From Haliotis asinina (lineage: Eukaryota; Mollusca; Gastropoda; Lepetellida; Haliotidae), in NCBI RefSeq assembly GCF_037392515.1, contig NC_090290.1, positions 55,626,753-55,690,752 on the forward strand: a stretch of DNA of 64,000 nucleotides. Reading direction: 5' to 3'. The translations under genes and the position numbers were made by a program. A model generated the notes under the pieces. That model searched no databases and was not told the DNA's origin. It saw only the letters and a list, made by a program, of their open reading frames with translations. Of the stretch, positions 45,501-57,500 are shown piece by piece (positions within the stretch are counted from its first letter, which is position 1; every line of letters begins with the position of its first letter).

Positions 45501-48500
45501 GCAAAATGGCTCATGGCACCAGCCTGACAATGCGCCCATTCTTTCTGAGTTTAAATACAGATACAGCTTCGGCTAACTGCAGTGTTTGCATGATCCGAAT
45601 TTTTTACTATATATGTGTCAAAATACTTTTTTCTAGGGCTGTGAAAGAACGATCCAAATGAGATTCAAGATTAGCCTTTGTAACGACTGCTTTGGAAAAG
45701 GAACCTGTGGGTTGTAAATTAGGATTTGTCCCAGGCCTAGATAATTTGTTAAGATTTGACAAAGGTATCAAATTGGAGTAACATACCCGATATAGTTAGT
45801 CTGACGTCAGCAGTTGCTTATAACAGCTGACTCATGACCAGTATTATGTAGAGATTGTTGTTCCAGATGTGTTGTTCGGAGTGCCATGGAAGGAGACGGG
45901 GGTGTCACGCTACTTTATTCGCAATCGCCAAAGAGTGATAACCTTCGCTATATCCATTGTCATGAAGAATTACAGTGCAAGGTGAGCCATACGATTGTGA
46001 AGTGACTGCACTAATGATGTCTCTTCCTTTAGCAACTATGCATGCAAAGTACATGTTCTTCTCAATGTAAGTACTGGGTGTGTGATTAGAATATTGGTAA
46101 TGAGTTACTAAATATCAAGTCTACGTAACAAAGGGACCCAAAATATGAAAAGAGAAGAATGATGATCATGAATCCCCATTATCCCCCATCCTAAGATTGA
46201 AGAGCAATTTGTACCCATGAAGGCCTGGGTTAGAAATGGCCTTCTGTAACCAATACTTGTCAGAAGGGGCGACTAATGGAATTGGGGGTCAGACTCGCTG
46301 ACCTGGTTGACACGTCATCTGTTCCCAGTTCCCAAGATCAAAGCTTATGCTGCAGAATCAATTATTTACGGACCACTGTGACATATCTGGAATATTTCTG
46401 ATATATCTATATATATCAGAGTGCAGCATACAACTAAACTCACTCACTCACTCACTCACTCACTCACTCACTCACTGAAAAGTAATTTGACATATATGGT
46501 ATGTGAGTACATGTCTCTCAATGCACATTCGTAAGTGAATCCTACTACCATGTAGCGGTACTTATCTGCCCTTAGTTTTGTGGATTCCTTGAAGAGGGAG
46601 CTAGAGCATCACTACCCAGACACATCCCTCCACAGTAACATCAGCGACAGCGACCAGGTGGTCTACCTTCACTACAGAGACATCAACTACTTCGTGGAGT
46701 ACACCCCTCTCCTCGTCACCTACTTCGTCATCCTCATGTACCTCTACTTCTCTGTCCGTAAGTATGTCATCAGTGGATGATCTTTAGATGCTGATTCAGT
46801 GTTACCAGACCAGCATTAAACAACACGAATACACATAGTATTCTTTTTCAGAAGAAGTCTTCCATGGGGTACATATAAGTGATTAAATGTCCATTTTTAA
46901 CTACAGTTTGACTATATTTTGACAAAAACATCTACAAAGCAAAAAACATGTTTTTTCTTGCAAGACCACCTTCACACTGCACCACAGAACCCCCTACAGC
47001 CAAGAGCGGGTAACTCTAGCTGTCAGACTTGCACCTCACTTTTCATGCTGTTATTCCGTCAAGAGGATACACATACACATTCTAATGTGTCAAGGCAACT
47101 TGTTTTTCATATCAAACATGGAAAAAGGGTTGTCATGAACAAACCCTAGTGTTATTAGTATTATTACACAAATATCCACATGTCACATAAAGACATGTCA
47201 GTTATACATAATGTGTACAGTTTTCCTTATCCTGACTCATGCTTATTTCAGTGTAGGAAAGATAGATCTGTTATGTTCATTATACGATCCCTGACCATAT
47301 GGAATCACCCATCTGCCATGCATGCGCAACCAACCAGAGCCAACATAAAAAGTACATAAATTTATCCTCAATTTCATGTCGTAATGATAATTGATACAAA
47401 CCAAAGCCGTGTACCGCTAAATTTTGTGTAAAGGACCGAAATATAAAAGGATATTAAATGCTATATAGGGACTCAAGTTGACTCCAATGGGCTCGTCGGG
47501 TGATGGAGGAGAGAGTGACAAACAGGGCTGGTCATGTGACAGATGTAGCGGGAAACAGGGAGGCTTCCTGTGGTTGAGTGTGACTGTATGTCCGCTTTAA
47601 AGGAAGGGAACTTAATCGACTGCAAGTGTTCCATTATCTTCACATAGAGGGAGGAGATAAGCAAATAAACATGAGTCAGGATGAGTATAAAATATCAATT
47701 GTATTCTGAAAATTATTTTTCCAGGGAAGATTGAGATGGTGAAATCCAAGATCGGCCTGGCCATCAGCGCTTTGTTCACGGTTGTCGCATCACTACTTGT
47801 GTCTGTCAGTGTATGCTCTGTCTTTGGTCTGGCTCCAACTCTGAATGGCGGGTAGGTCTTATATCTGGCTTTATCGTGTTTATGGTATGCATGTTCTACT
47901 TGGAAAAGAAAAGCATGTTTGGAGATTAAGTGAGCAGGTGAGTTTAGGTTACCATGGCACTCAGCAATATTCTAGCTATATGGCTATGGTCTGTAAATAG
48001 TCAGGTCTGGACCAGACCATCCAGTGATAAATAGCATGAGCATCGATCTGCTCAATTTGACATGACATGTGTCAACCAAGTCAGCGAGCCTGACCACCCG
48101 ATCCCATTAGTTGCCTCTTAGGACAAGCATGGATTACTGAAGGCCAGTATTCTACCTTGACCTTCACGGATCTGAGATTAAGTCCCCAGCACCTTAGAGT
48201 GGACTAAACTGGATCTAAACTAGACAAGTTTGTGCTGCAAAGTCACTCAGTTCATGGCATCTCACTGTGCTATAATCAGTCGAAATGCTACTCATATGTA
48301 GCTTGAATACTGCTGACTACCAACAAGGATAGAAACAGGTGTAAACAAATGTCTGTCATCATTTCAAGCAAAATGTTGACCACCTGTCTGAAAATGTTCA
48401 TGTTATGTTGTGTCCCCTTCAGAGAGATTTTCCCTTACCTGGTTGTGCTGATCGGCGTGGAGAACGTCCTCATCATCACCAAGTCTGTTGTGTCAACACC

Positions 48501-51500
48501 CGTCCATCTGGATGTTAAGATCAGAGTTGCTAAAGGTAACCAGAGTGCTTCTTGATTGTGCTTCAAACCATGCCAGTGCTATATCCCACCCTCAACATTA
48601 TAATGGCTGTATAGAATGCCTGTTTCCACGCTAATACATGATTTCCCCAGATAGCCCAAGCTGTCGTGAGACACTAACAGGTTAACAGTGATATGACTTA
48701 TCCCACTGGGTACCCATTCACTGCTTGGTGAACACAGACAATTCATGAGCAAACTCACTTGCATAAGGTTAGACCACATGTGTTTGGCTATCCAGCTGCC
48801 AAACATGGTCACCTATCCAAGGTCAGCAATTATCGTTAACTTAACTGATTGGTGACCTCAGCACAGCAGTCTGTCAGCTATCTGTAATTAATCAAGTAGG
48901 GACTGGGTGTAGACTTATGTGATAATACGAAGTGATGCCCTCACTGTTTGTATTAAATGCTTGTTGCAGGGTTGAGCAAGGAGGGCTGGTTCATCACCAA
49001 GAATCTGCTCACAGAGCTCTTCATTATCCTGGTTGGGTTCTTCACCTTTGTCCCCGCTATCCAGGTACATACATGATTGTGTATATGCAGGTAACATAAC
49101 ATGCTTGATGCCAGGCTTGTGAGGGGAGTGTTACAATGTGGTACGTCTTGCAATCCCAGTATCCCATGGTCATGAGAAGATGGCGTCAGTAGGGTAACTT
49201 TGTGGTTAAAGTGTTCACTCAGCATTCAATAGATCTGGGATCAATTCCCTACATGGGAGAAATGTATGAAGCCCTTTTCGAGTGTACCCTGCCGTGATAT
49301 TGCTCAGTTATTGCTGAAATTGGACAGAACTAGTCAACACATTACAACATTGATGTAATGGAACTAGCCACCGACCCACAAACCTGAACTGATGACTTGC
49401 CGATATCTTGTATTTCCACATCCTCAACATCTACAGGATATTTGATAAATCTCCACTATTCCCCGGATTCATCCATGGCTCAGCCCAATAATTTTATTAG
49501 CTTCCTTTGCTGGCTCTGCATTCTCTCAGTAGTCAGCTATGCCACCGTCTCAACCGAGCTTGACAGTGTCAGCAAAGATAGTGGTCACAGCTGCGAAGGT
49601 TTGTTCACAGTCTGACTCAGATTTGGGGGAAATCATAGAGACAGGTCCAAACCTTTTAAGAAATATATACAAGAACTCCTTCTACCTCTTTTAGAGTACC
49701 TCTGCATGATTTGTGTTGCCAAGTTTAATCCATTAGATAATTTAAGAAGCCAAAGTTTTGACTGGTACGCTGAACTTGCCAGTGTAGACACCTGAACTGA
49801 GAAAAAGCCAGCCAAGGGAGGTAATAAATTCATCAGGCCATTGATGCCATACATGCATCCAGGGTATAGCGGAGATTTATCTGATCTTGTTTTATCAAAT
49901 TTCCACAGACCGGATGAACTGTTTTGGAGGTCTGGAAAGGACTGGTGAGAGTAAATATAGCATATGTTGCTCTCAAAGCCTGAACTTTGCGACTTGTATT
50001 GTTTACTTCTCATGTTGCAGGAGTTCTGCATGTTTGCGCTGGTTGGCCTGCTCTCCGACTTCTTCCTACAGATGGTCTTCTTTGCTACCACTCTCTCCGT
50101 GGATATCCGGAGAATGGAGGTGAGATGAAGACTGTGTGTCACATTATCACATTTCTTTCAGGTCATGACATTGTTGCCAGGTCATCAGACCATCACATTG
50201 TCTTGTCATTACATTTTTGTTATGTCATTTTATCGGGTCATTGCAATATTGGCAGGTCATTACATTATTATTTGGTCATTACAGTATTCCCAGGTGATTG
50301 CATTATTATCAGATCATGACATTGTCATCAGGTCAGTACATTATTGTGAAGTAATAAAAAATGATGAGAGGTCATTGCATTATTATTAGGTTATTACAAT
50401 ATTGACAGGTCATGGCATTATCCTCGTAACCTGTGCCTTTTAAGGAGTAACTTGAATGGAGCTCAGTAACCTGTTTCAAATTTTGTAGCCTGTTTCACTA
50501 CATGTCATCAAAACCCTGGTAACAAGAAATGTTGCTCATAGTATCAATCACTGGTTCATCTGGCCTGGTTAGATCCTGGCTGCCATGATATGACTTGAAC
50601 GCTACTGACGTCTGTTAAGCACATCCACTTCACCATGCTGCGGTTGTTGTAGCTGGCTGACCTCCACAAGCAGAGCGTCCTCCAGAGGACATCAGAGGAC
50701 GACACCAACATCAACATTGAGCCCCTACTACGGTGTCCAGTCATGTCCAGAATAACCCCTCCTGGATCCCCACCTACCTCAAAGATGCATCGGTCCAAGT
50801 CTGCCCCGGGGTTGGATGTCAAGGATGCTGCAGAACGCCACTCACCACCCCCGTCACCTCACATGCCTGAACTCGAGATGTTCTTCCCTGAAACTTTTGA
50901 TAATCCTCGCCGATGGAAATTCATTTCGTTCTGGGCGAGAACACGCATGTTTCAGAGGCTGATTATGGTTGGTATTGGTATTTGATAATTAGAACATTAA
51001 TCGTCAAACAGTTGCTGGTCATACATAATGCTGTGATGACATTTATGGATGGTGGTAGAGTGGTTCACTCGTTATGCCAAAGTCAGGGGTTTGATTCCCC
51101 ACATGATTACAATGTGTGAAACCCATTTCTGGTGTCCCTTGCCATGATATTGCAGCAATATTGCTAAAAGCAGTTTAAAACTAAAACACTAACTGTTTAA
51201 GGTTGGAGGCTGTGCTATTCACTGTCACAAATTACCAGTACTGTCATATTATACAAGCTTAATTATTGAATGTTTGTGGTTTGTGATTTGTGACCAGATT
51301 GGATCTTGTACCCTGACAGCATTAGTGCTTCATCACAACAATCACTGGCTATGTGCTAGCCCTTTAGCTTGAATGTGGAGTGTGGGCTTAAGTGAGAGTG
51401 CTCATGATGATCTGGGCTAGAATTGGTCATCAGCCATCCATGCTTGTTGTAAGAGGCAACTAATGTTTGGTCAGGCTCACTGACTTGGTTGGCACGTCAT

Positions 51501-54500
51501 TGTGTCCCAGTTATGTAGATCAGTGCTCATGATGTCAATCACTGGATTGTTGGTCCTGACTGGATTATTTACAGACCGCCGCCATATGGTTTGAATATTG
51601 CAGAGGGCGACATTAAACAGTTAAACCAACTTAAGCAAGAAACAAAGAGCTAATTACATCATGATTACATTGAGAATATTATGCTAATGTATGATATTTG
51701 CTTCCAGCTGTGTACAGTGATCTGGATCGGCCTGATTGTGTACAAGACAGGCCTGGTTGACCAGCTGACCAGCCCAGAGGGGGTGATCCTCGCCACCAGG
51801 AGCCCATCTGGCGCCCACCATCTGCTGAAACAGGAGCTGTATGCAGACAAGGCCCAGATGAAGGGGGTGGATGGGGTGTACCAGGGTAGAGGGGATGAGG
51901 AGGGGTACACAGGGAGGGTGGGGGATGAGGAGGAGACGCAGGGGATGTCGGAACACAAGAACCAGGAGTCCTACCTCACTTTGTCCCCACAACACTGGCC
52001 TACACTGTTCAGATACTACAACATCAGCTTGGCTGGAAGGTAGGCGCACGTGTGTGGATAGAGGGATGTGTGCGTGTGTGGATAGAGGGATCTACTGACA
52101 GATGGTAATGATGGATACTGCAAATGATGGGAGGAATGATTGGTTGGGTTGGTTTATAAGCTTGGCTGGAAGGTAGGCACACGCGTGTGGATAGAGGGAT
52201 GTGCGCGTGTGTGGATAGAGGGATCTACTGACAGATGGTAATGATGGATACTACAGATGATGGGAGGAATGATTGGTTGGATTGGTTTGTTGTTTAATGC
52301 TGCAATCAGCAGTATTCCAGCAAAAGGAAACAGGCTGTGAATAATAAAACCTGGATCAGGCAATCATGGGATCAACAACACAACTGGGATACGATGACGT
52401 GTTAACATAGTCAGCTTTTCTGACCACCCGATCCCCTTAGTCGCCTCTTACGACAAGCATGGATGACTGCAGAAGCAACTAAGAGGATCGGGTAGACAGG
52501 CTCACTTTCTTGGTTGACACATGTTATCATATCCCAAATGCTTAGATTGATGCTCATGCAGTTGATCACTGGATTATGAGGTCCAGACACAATTATTTAG
52601 AGACCATCATCATATAGCTGGAATATCGCTGAGTGTGGCCTTAAACAACCAACCAACCAACTTACTCACATGTATCTACACGAAGGTTTAGGTCTGACAC
52701 CTCTAGTTTTAGAAAGCTTGAAATTTGTCAAAACAACACCTCATAAACAGAATTCCAGAATAATTATGAAATCTTTAATTAACCTTTAACTGAATGTAAG
52801 ATGACATGTAAGTATGTACCCAGTTTCTATGTTTGCTTTTCAGATATATAACTGTGCTACCACCAATCCGTCTCTCTGCAATCATCGACCCACAGACAGC
52901 AGTAGACTTACGACACGCGGCAGAGTTTGACTACTACGCTCATCCAGGTCCTGATGGTGAGGGCCACACTCATCCAATCAAAGACACCAATGCTTCCGAT
53001 ATTGCCAATCGAATTCCATATTACATGTATGACCCGGAACACCTGAAGACCTTCTACCCAAAGTCTAAGAAGGAGTTCATCATCACCCTATGCCTGGGCT
53101 TCCTCAGTGTCATCGTCATCTCGTATTTCATGATCATGCTATATAAGTGCATGTGCTCCAGGAACTACTCTAAGTGGCGCCGGTCTTGGACCAAGGTGAA
53201 AAGGAGGAAGAAAGGCTACTATAAACAGATAAAGGATTCAGTGCCACTTGTTCTGAAGGGGCACAGGCAGGTATGTGTCACAGTATTTGGTATCTTTTGT
53301 GGGCCTTACAATTGAAAATAATCTCCGTCATTTTAAGATGGACCACTGGTACTCAAGTTAGTTGGTGAGTGAGTGAATGAACGTTGTTTTACACCGCTTT
53401 TAGCAATAGTATTCCAGCAGTGGGCTTCACACATTGTACTCTTAAGTTGATTGAACCTGCGTCTTACTAGGCTAGCCCACTGCCCCTCTTAAGTGAACAT
53501 TGGCAAGTAGATATTAACAAAAATAGCTGTGAGTTACATGTAATCTACACCTAAAACAACAGATTTCCATTATGCGTTTTTATTAAGTTCTGTTTGTTAC
53601 TCAGGTAGAATCTCCTGTCACATTTCAGAATAGAATATTATGGGGTTCATGCTTGTACACTTCACTGATTTCAGCTGCAGTTCTGAATGAAAATGCAGGA
53701 TATAGCCATAAAAGATTTATAATGACAAGTTGGATTTCATATCTCATTAGTTTGAGGCCACCATGATATTACTGGATTATTTCTGACTGTGGAAGTCTAA
53801 ATTACATACTTTATGTAGCTTAACTGTAAACCAGAAATATATAGTTAATATAGTAAATATTAGTTAATATTTTGCAAATTTTTGTTTCTCTTCCTCACGC
53901 AAAAATCCTCGGCTCATTAATATTATTAACTCTTTCAATAACAGTCAACCAGATGGATCTACTTATTATAAAAAGATTTCTCAAATGATATTTATGGTCG
54001 TCTATATCCCGATATGAGTAGCTTTCAGCTTTGTAATGGGATACAACAGGGGAAAATACCTCCATTTTTTTAAGTTTCATACGAATAACATATCTGTAAT
54101 TGATTTTATTCTACAGTTGATTGAATTTCTTTAATTGTTATATCGAAACAATGATGTTACATTATGATGTAAGAAGCAGTGTTGTTTTAGTTAACTATCT
54201 TTTTCTTTGCAAGGCCTACTACTCTCGCAAAAATAATATGGCGCAGAACAGGCTATGGATACACTGACGCAATATTTTCTAGGCCCAGAATATTTCCAGT
54301 TTACAGTATGTACACATCAGAATAGCTGTTTTTCCTTCCCCTGCTACCATTCATGAATATTGATGTGCTCATCCAAGTACTCTGGGTTAGAATTGGTCTT
54401 CAGTGACCCATACTTCTCAATAGATGGGACTGTTGAGATCAGGTGCTAGCTGATTTGTCATAGTATTCCAATTGCGTAGATTGATGCTCATGCTATTTAT

Positions 54501-57500
54501 TGATAGTGGTCTAGACTCTATCATTTACAGATGACGGCCATATAGTTGGAAAATTGTTGAGTCCAGCAGCAGAGTGCAGTTATGAATAAGAATCTGAAAT
54601 TGTTAGGGCTCATGCTTTCTTTGCTGCAACATATATATCCTTTAATATCTCCCCGGCATGTAATGCAGGGGGATATAGTCGATGCCTCATCTGTCCATCC
54701 GTCTGTCCGTAATCATTTTGTTTCTGGAGCAGAAACCGTTCAATATTTTTAGACCAAACTTGATAGATATAATAATCTCAACCTATAGTTGTGCCTTTTG
54801 CTATTTACAGAGGTTTGACATTTTTATATTTATTTGTTTTTCCATGGAACATTTTGGTGTAAGTCTAATGCTGGGGTGGGCTTCGGAAAGGTATGATTTG
54901 TTTTTGGAGCAGAACTCAAAAACTGTTCCATATTTTTCTACAAAACTTGGAAGGTATATCAATCAGAACCTAAGGTGGTGCCTTTTGCTATGTACAGTTT
55001 TTTTGGATTTATTATTTTCTCAGTTTCCATGGAAACGTTTCAGACATAGTCCCAAAAGTGAGGTGTATTTCGTTTCCAGAGCAGAACTCAAAAACTGTTC
55101 TATATTTTTCTGTAAAACTTGGTAGATATATCAGTCAGAACCTGAAGTGGTGCCTTATGCTATTTACAGGTTTTGGGGATTTATCATTTTCTTGGTTTCC
55201 ATGGAAACGTTTTTGACTTACTCTCAAAAGTGAGAGGTGTGTTTCGTTTCCGGAGCAGAACTCAAAAACTTCTTGATATCTGTCAGTGTTACTTGGTAGA
55301 TATGTGTGGCAGACCCAAAGTGGTGCCTTTTGCTATTTACAGGTTTTTGTGATGTATTATTTTCTCGGTTCCATGAACATTTTGCTGACTTCGTTTCCGG
55401 AGCACAACACGAAAACCATTTCATATCTTTCAACAGATCTTGGCAGATATATGAGACAGATCTTGAAATTGTGACTTTGCTGGTTACAGATATATGGCAT
55501 TTATAATTTCCATGAATTCCATGGAAACAATTCAAACTTAGTCTAAAAAAACAATGAGTAACTCTCAGATTATTTGTCTTTTCAAACGTGGGGGCCAGGG
55601 GAATATGTCATCTTCTTATGACTATTGTTCATGACTTGCATGGAAACGATTCAAACTTAATCTATGAAAACATCAAGTAACTGTCAGATGATTTGTCCTT
55701 TCAAATATGTCGGAGGCGGGGAGATATGTCATCTTCTGATGACTCTTGTTGTGTGTAACCATGGTAACAGGAGCAAGCATATACCCTACGAGTCACATAG
55801 CCTTTTTGTCTTCTTTATGAATAACTCCACAGTCTACAACCTGACACCATTTTAGTTGAGTGGAGTCAGAGCTACTAATAGTTGATCATGTTGATAGGAG
55901 GTTGTCCAGTGAGCAGTATTGAAGGCTATCAGGCTACAATGATGTGCAGTAAACCAAGTCACCAAGCCCGAGCCTCTCATCCTATATGTCAGCTTTACTG
56001 GAACATGTTAGCTTCTCAATCTGTTTTGCAGTTTCTGTGAATGCTACTAAGGTCTTTTACATTGTCCATCAGAAAATCGAGTGTGTTGTGGTGGATGGCC
56101 CACTGGTGGTCAGTTGTTGCTGGGGAGGGCAGCTGAGGGTGTGGGACTCCAACACCGGAGAGTGTCTTTCGGCAGTCAGACGGAGAAGGTAACACCGTTA
56201 ATAGTCTCATAGTGTCTAAATGCAGGATAGCTCTTTAAATCCGAAATAATGGAACATTTGTATAGCACCTATATCCAGATCATCTGCTTAGTGTCACTTT
56301 GTCAAAAGTACATTTACTTGCAGCTAAACAGTTATTGGTATTGGGGACCAGCACCCCAATGAAGAACTGACAGTGCTTTTAGTATTGACATAGTGGTATG
56401 TTCACTCAGTCTTCACTCTGCCGACATCTTTCTGTACATTTATGACTGAATATTAATTGTGTGTGGCCATCTTTCTTTTCAGTTTCACCCCACCACAGAG
56501 CAGGAAGCCATGTGTCGGCCGCAACATCGAGGACAGCGATGCCGACCTTTACGCTGAGTATCATGGCGACAGCTCATTCTCAGATTTTGACGATTCCTGC
56601 GAGAGTCCGTTCACACGTAAATTATGTGAACGGCCGCGTAAATGTTCCAGTTCCATCAGTGATGTGAAGCCTGACCTCTCCAGCACCATCAACACCCAGT
56701 TCTCATCCATAGAGACCAGTCCTGGAGCTCCATCAGCAGGCCCATTCAACTTCCAGGGAATATTTGAGGGTTTGTATGAAGAACATCGCCAGCTTGAGGC
56801 CGAAGGAGGAACTAAAGAGATGAAGGGGAGACGAGTGCAGAGTGCACAGGAGACACAGCATCTGCAGCTTCCTGATGACTCCGCCCGGAACAGGAGCTGG
56901 AGTGCAGGTAAGGATATGATGTAGTACAGCCTGTGGGCTGATCATATGGTATGCTCTGGTCAGCAGACCTGTCAAGATGGTTAATGTTTTGAGAGAGATC
57001 AGTTTAAAGGCACATTGAACCAGATTTTGCGAACATGATCACTCACGCGCATGCTCCCTCCCTCCCTCCATCCCTGTCTGTCTGTCTGTCTGTCTGTCTG
57101 TGCTTGCCCAGACTATCCCATCAGGCATACACATATGCTTTCTCATAAAGGCATTATTTTTCCTTACCCTGACTAATGCTTATTATGCTTATCTCGTCCC
57201 CCTAAGCAAAGATATTGGAACACTGTAGTCGACTGTGCATTTCGCTTGTAGAGATGATATGGATGGTCATGTGACCATATTTCAGGAAAGGGAGGCTTCC
57301 AGTGGGTGAGTGTATTGTACATCCACTTCAATTAGAAGGGAACTTCAAGGGATTTCAGGTGTTCACTATCTTCACATACAGGGAGGAGATAAGCATAATA
57401 AGCATGAGTCAGGATAAGTATAAAATATCAATTTTAATAAAGAAAATTACATTTTTTTAACGAAAATTGTTGATGCGACACTTTCTGTAGGCGACAACCC

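Noticed and set aside
51684-52049. Minus-strand open frames across SCAP exon 13
   Set aside because: Shadow of the coding exon; the plus strand has conserved SCAP sequence and matching splice sites.
56031-56072. Alternative acceptor for SCAP exon 15 (TTTTGCAG)
   Set aside because: In the required phase it gives Phe-Leu-stop. The next AG at 56072 restores the conserved KIECV sequence.
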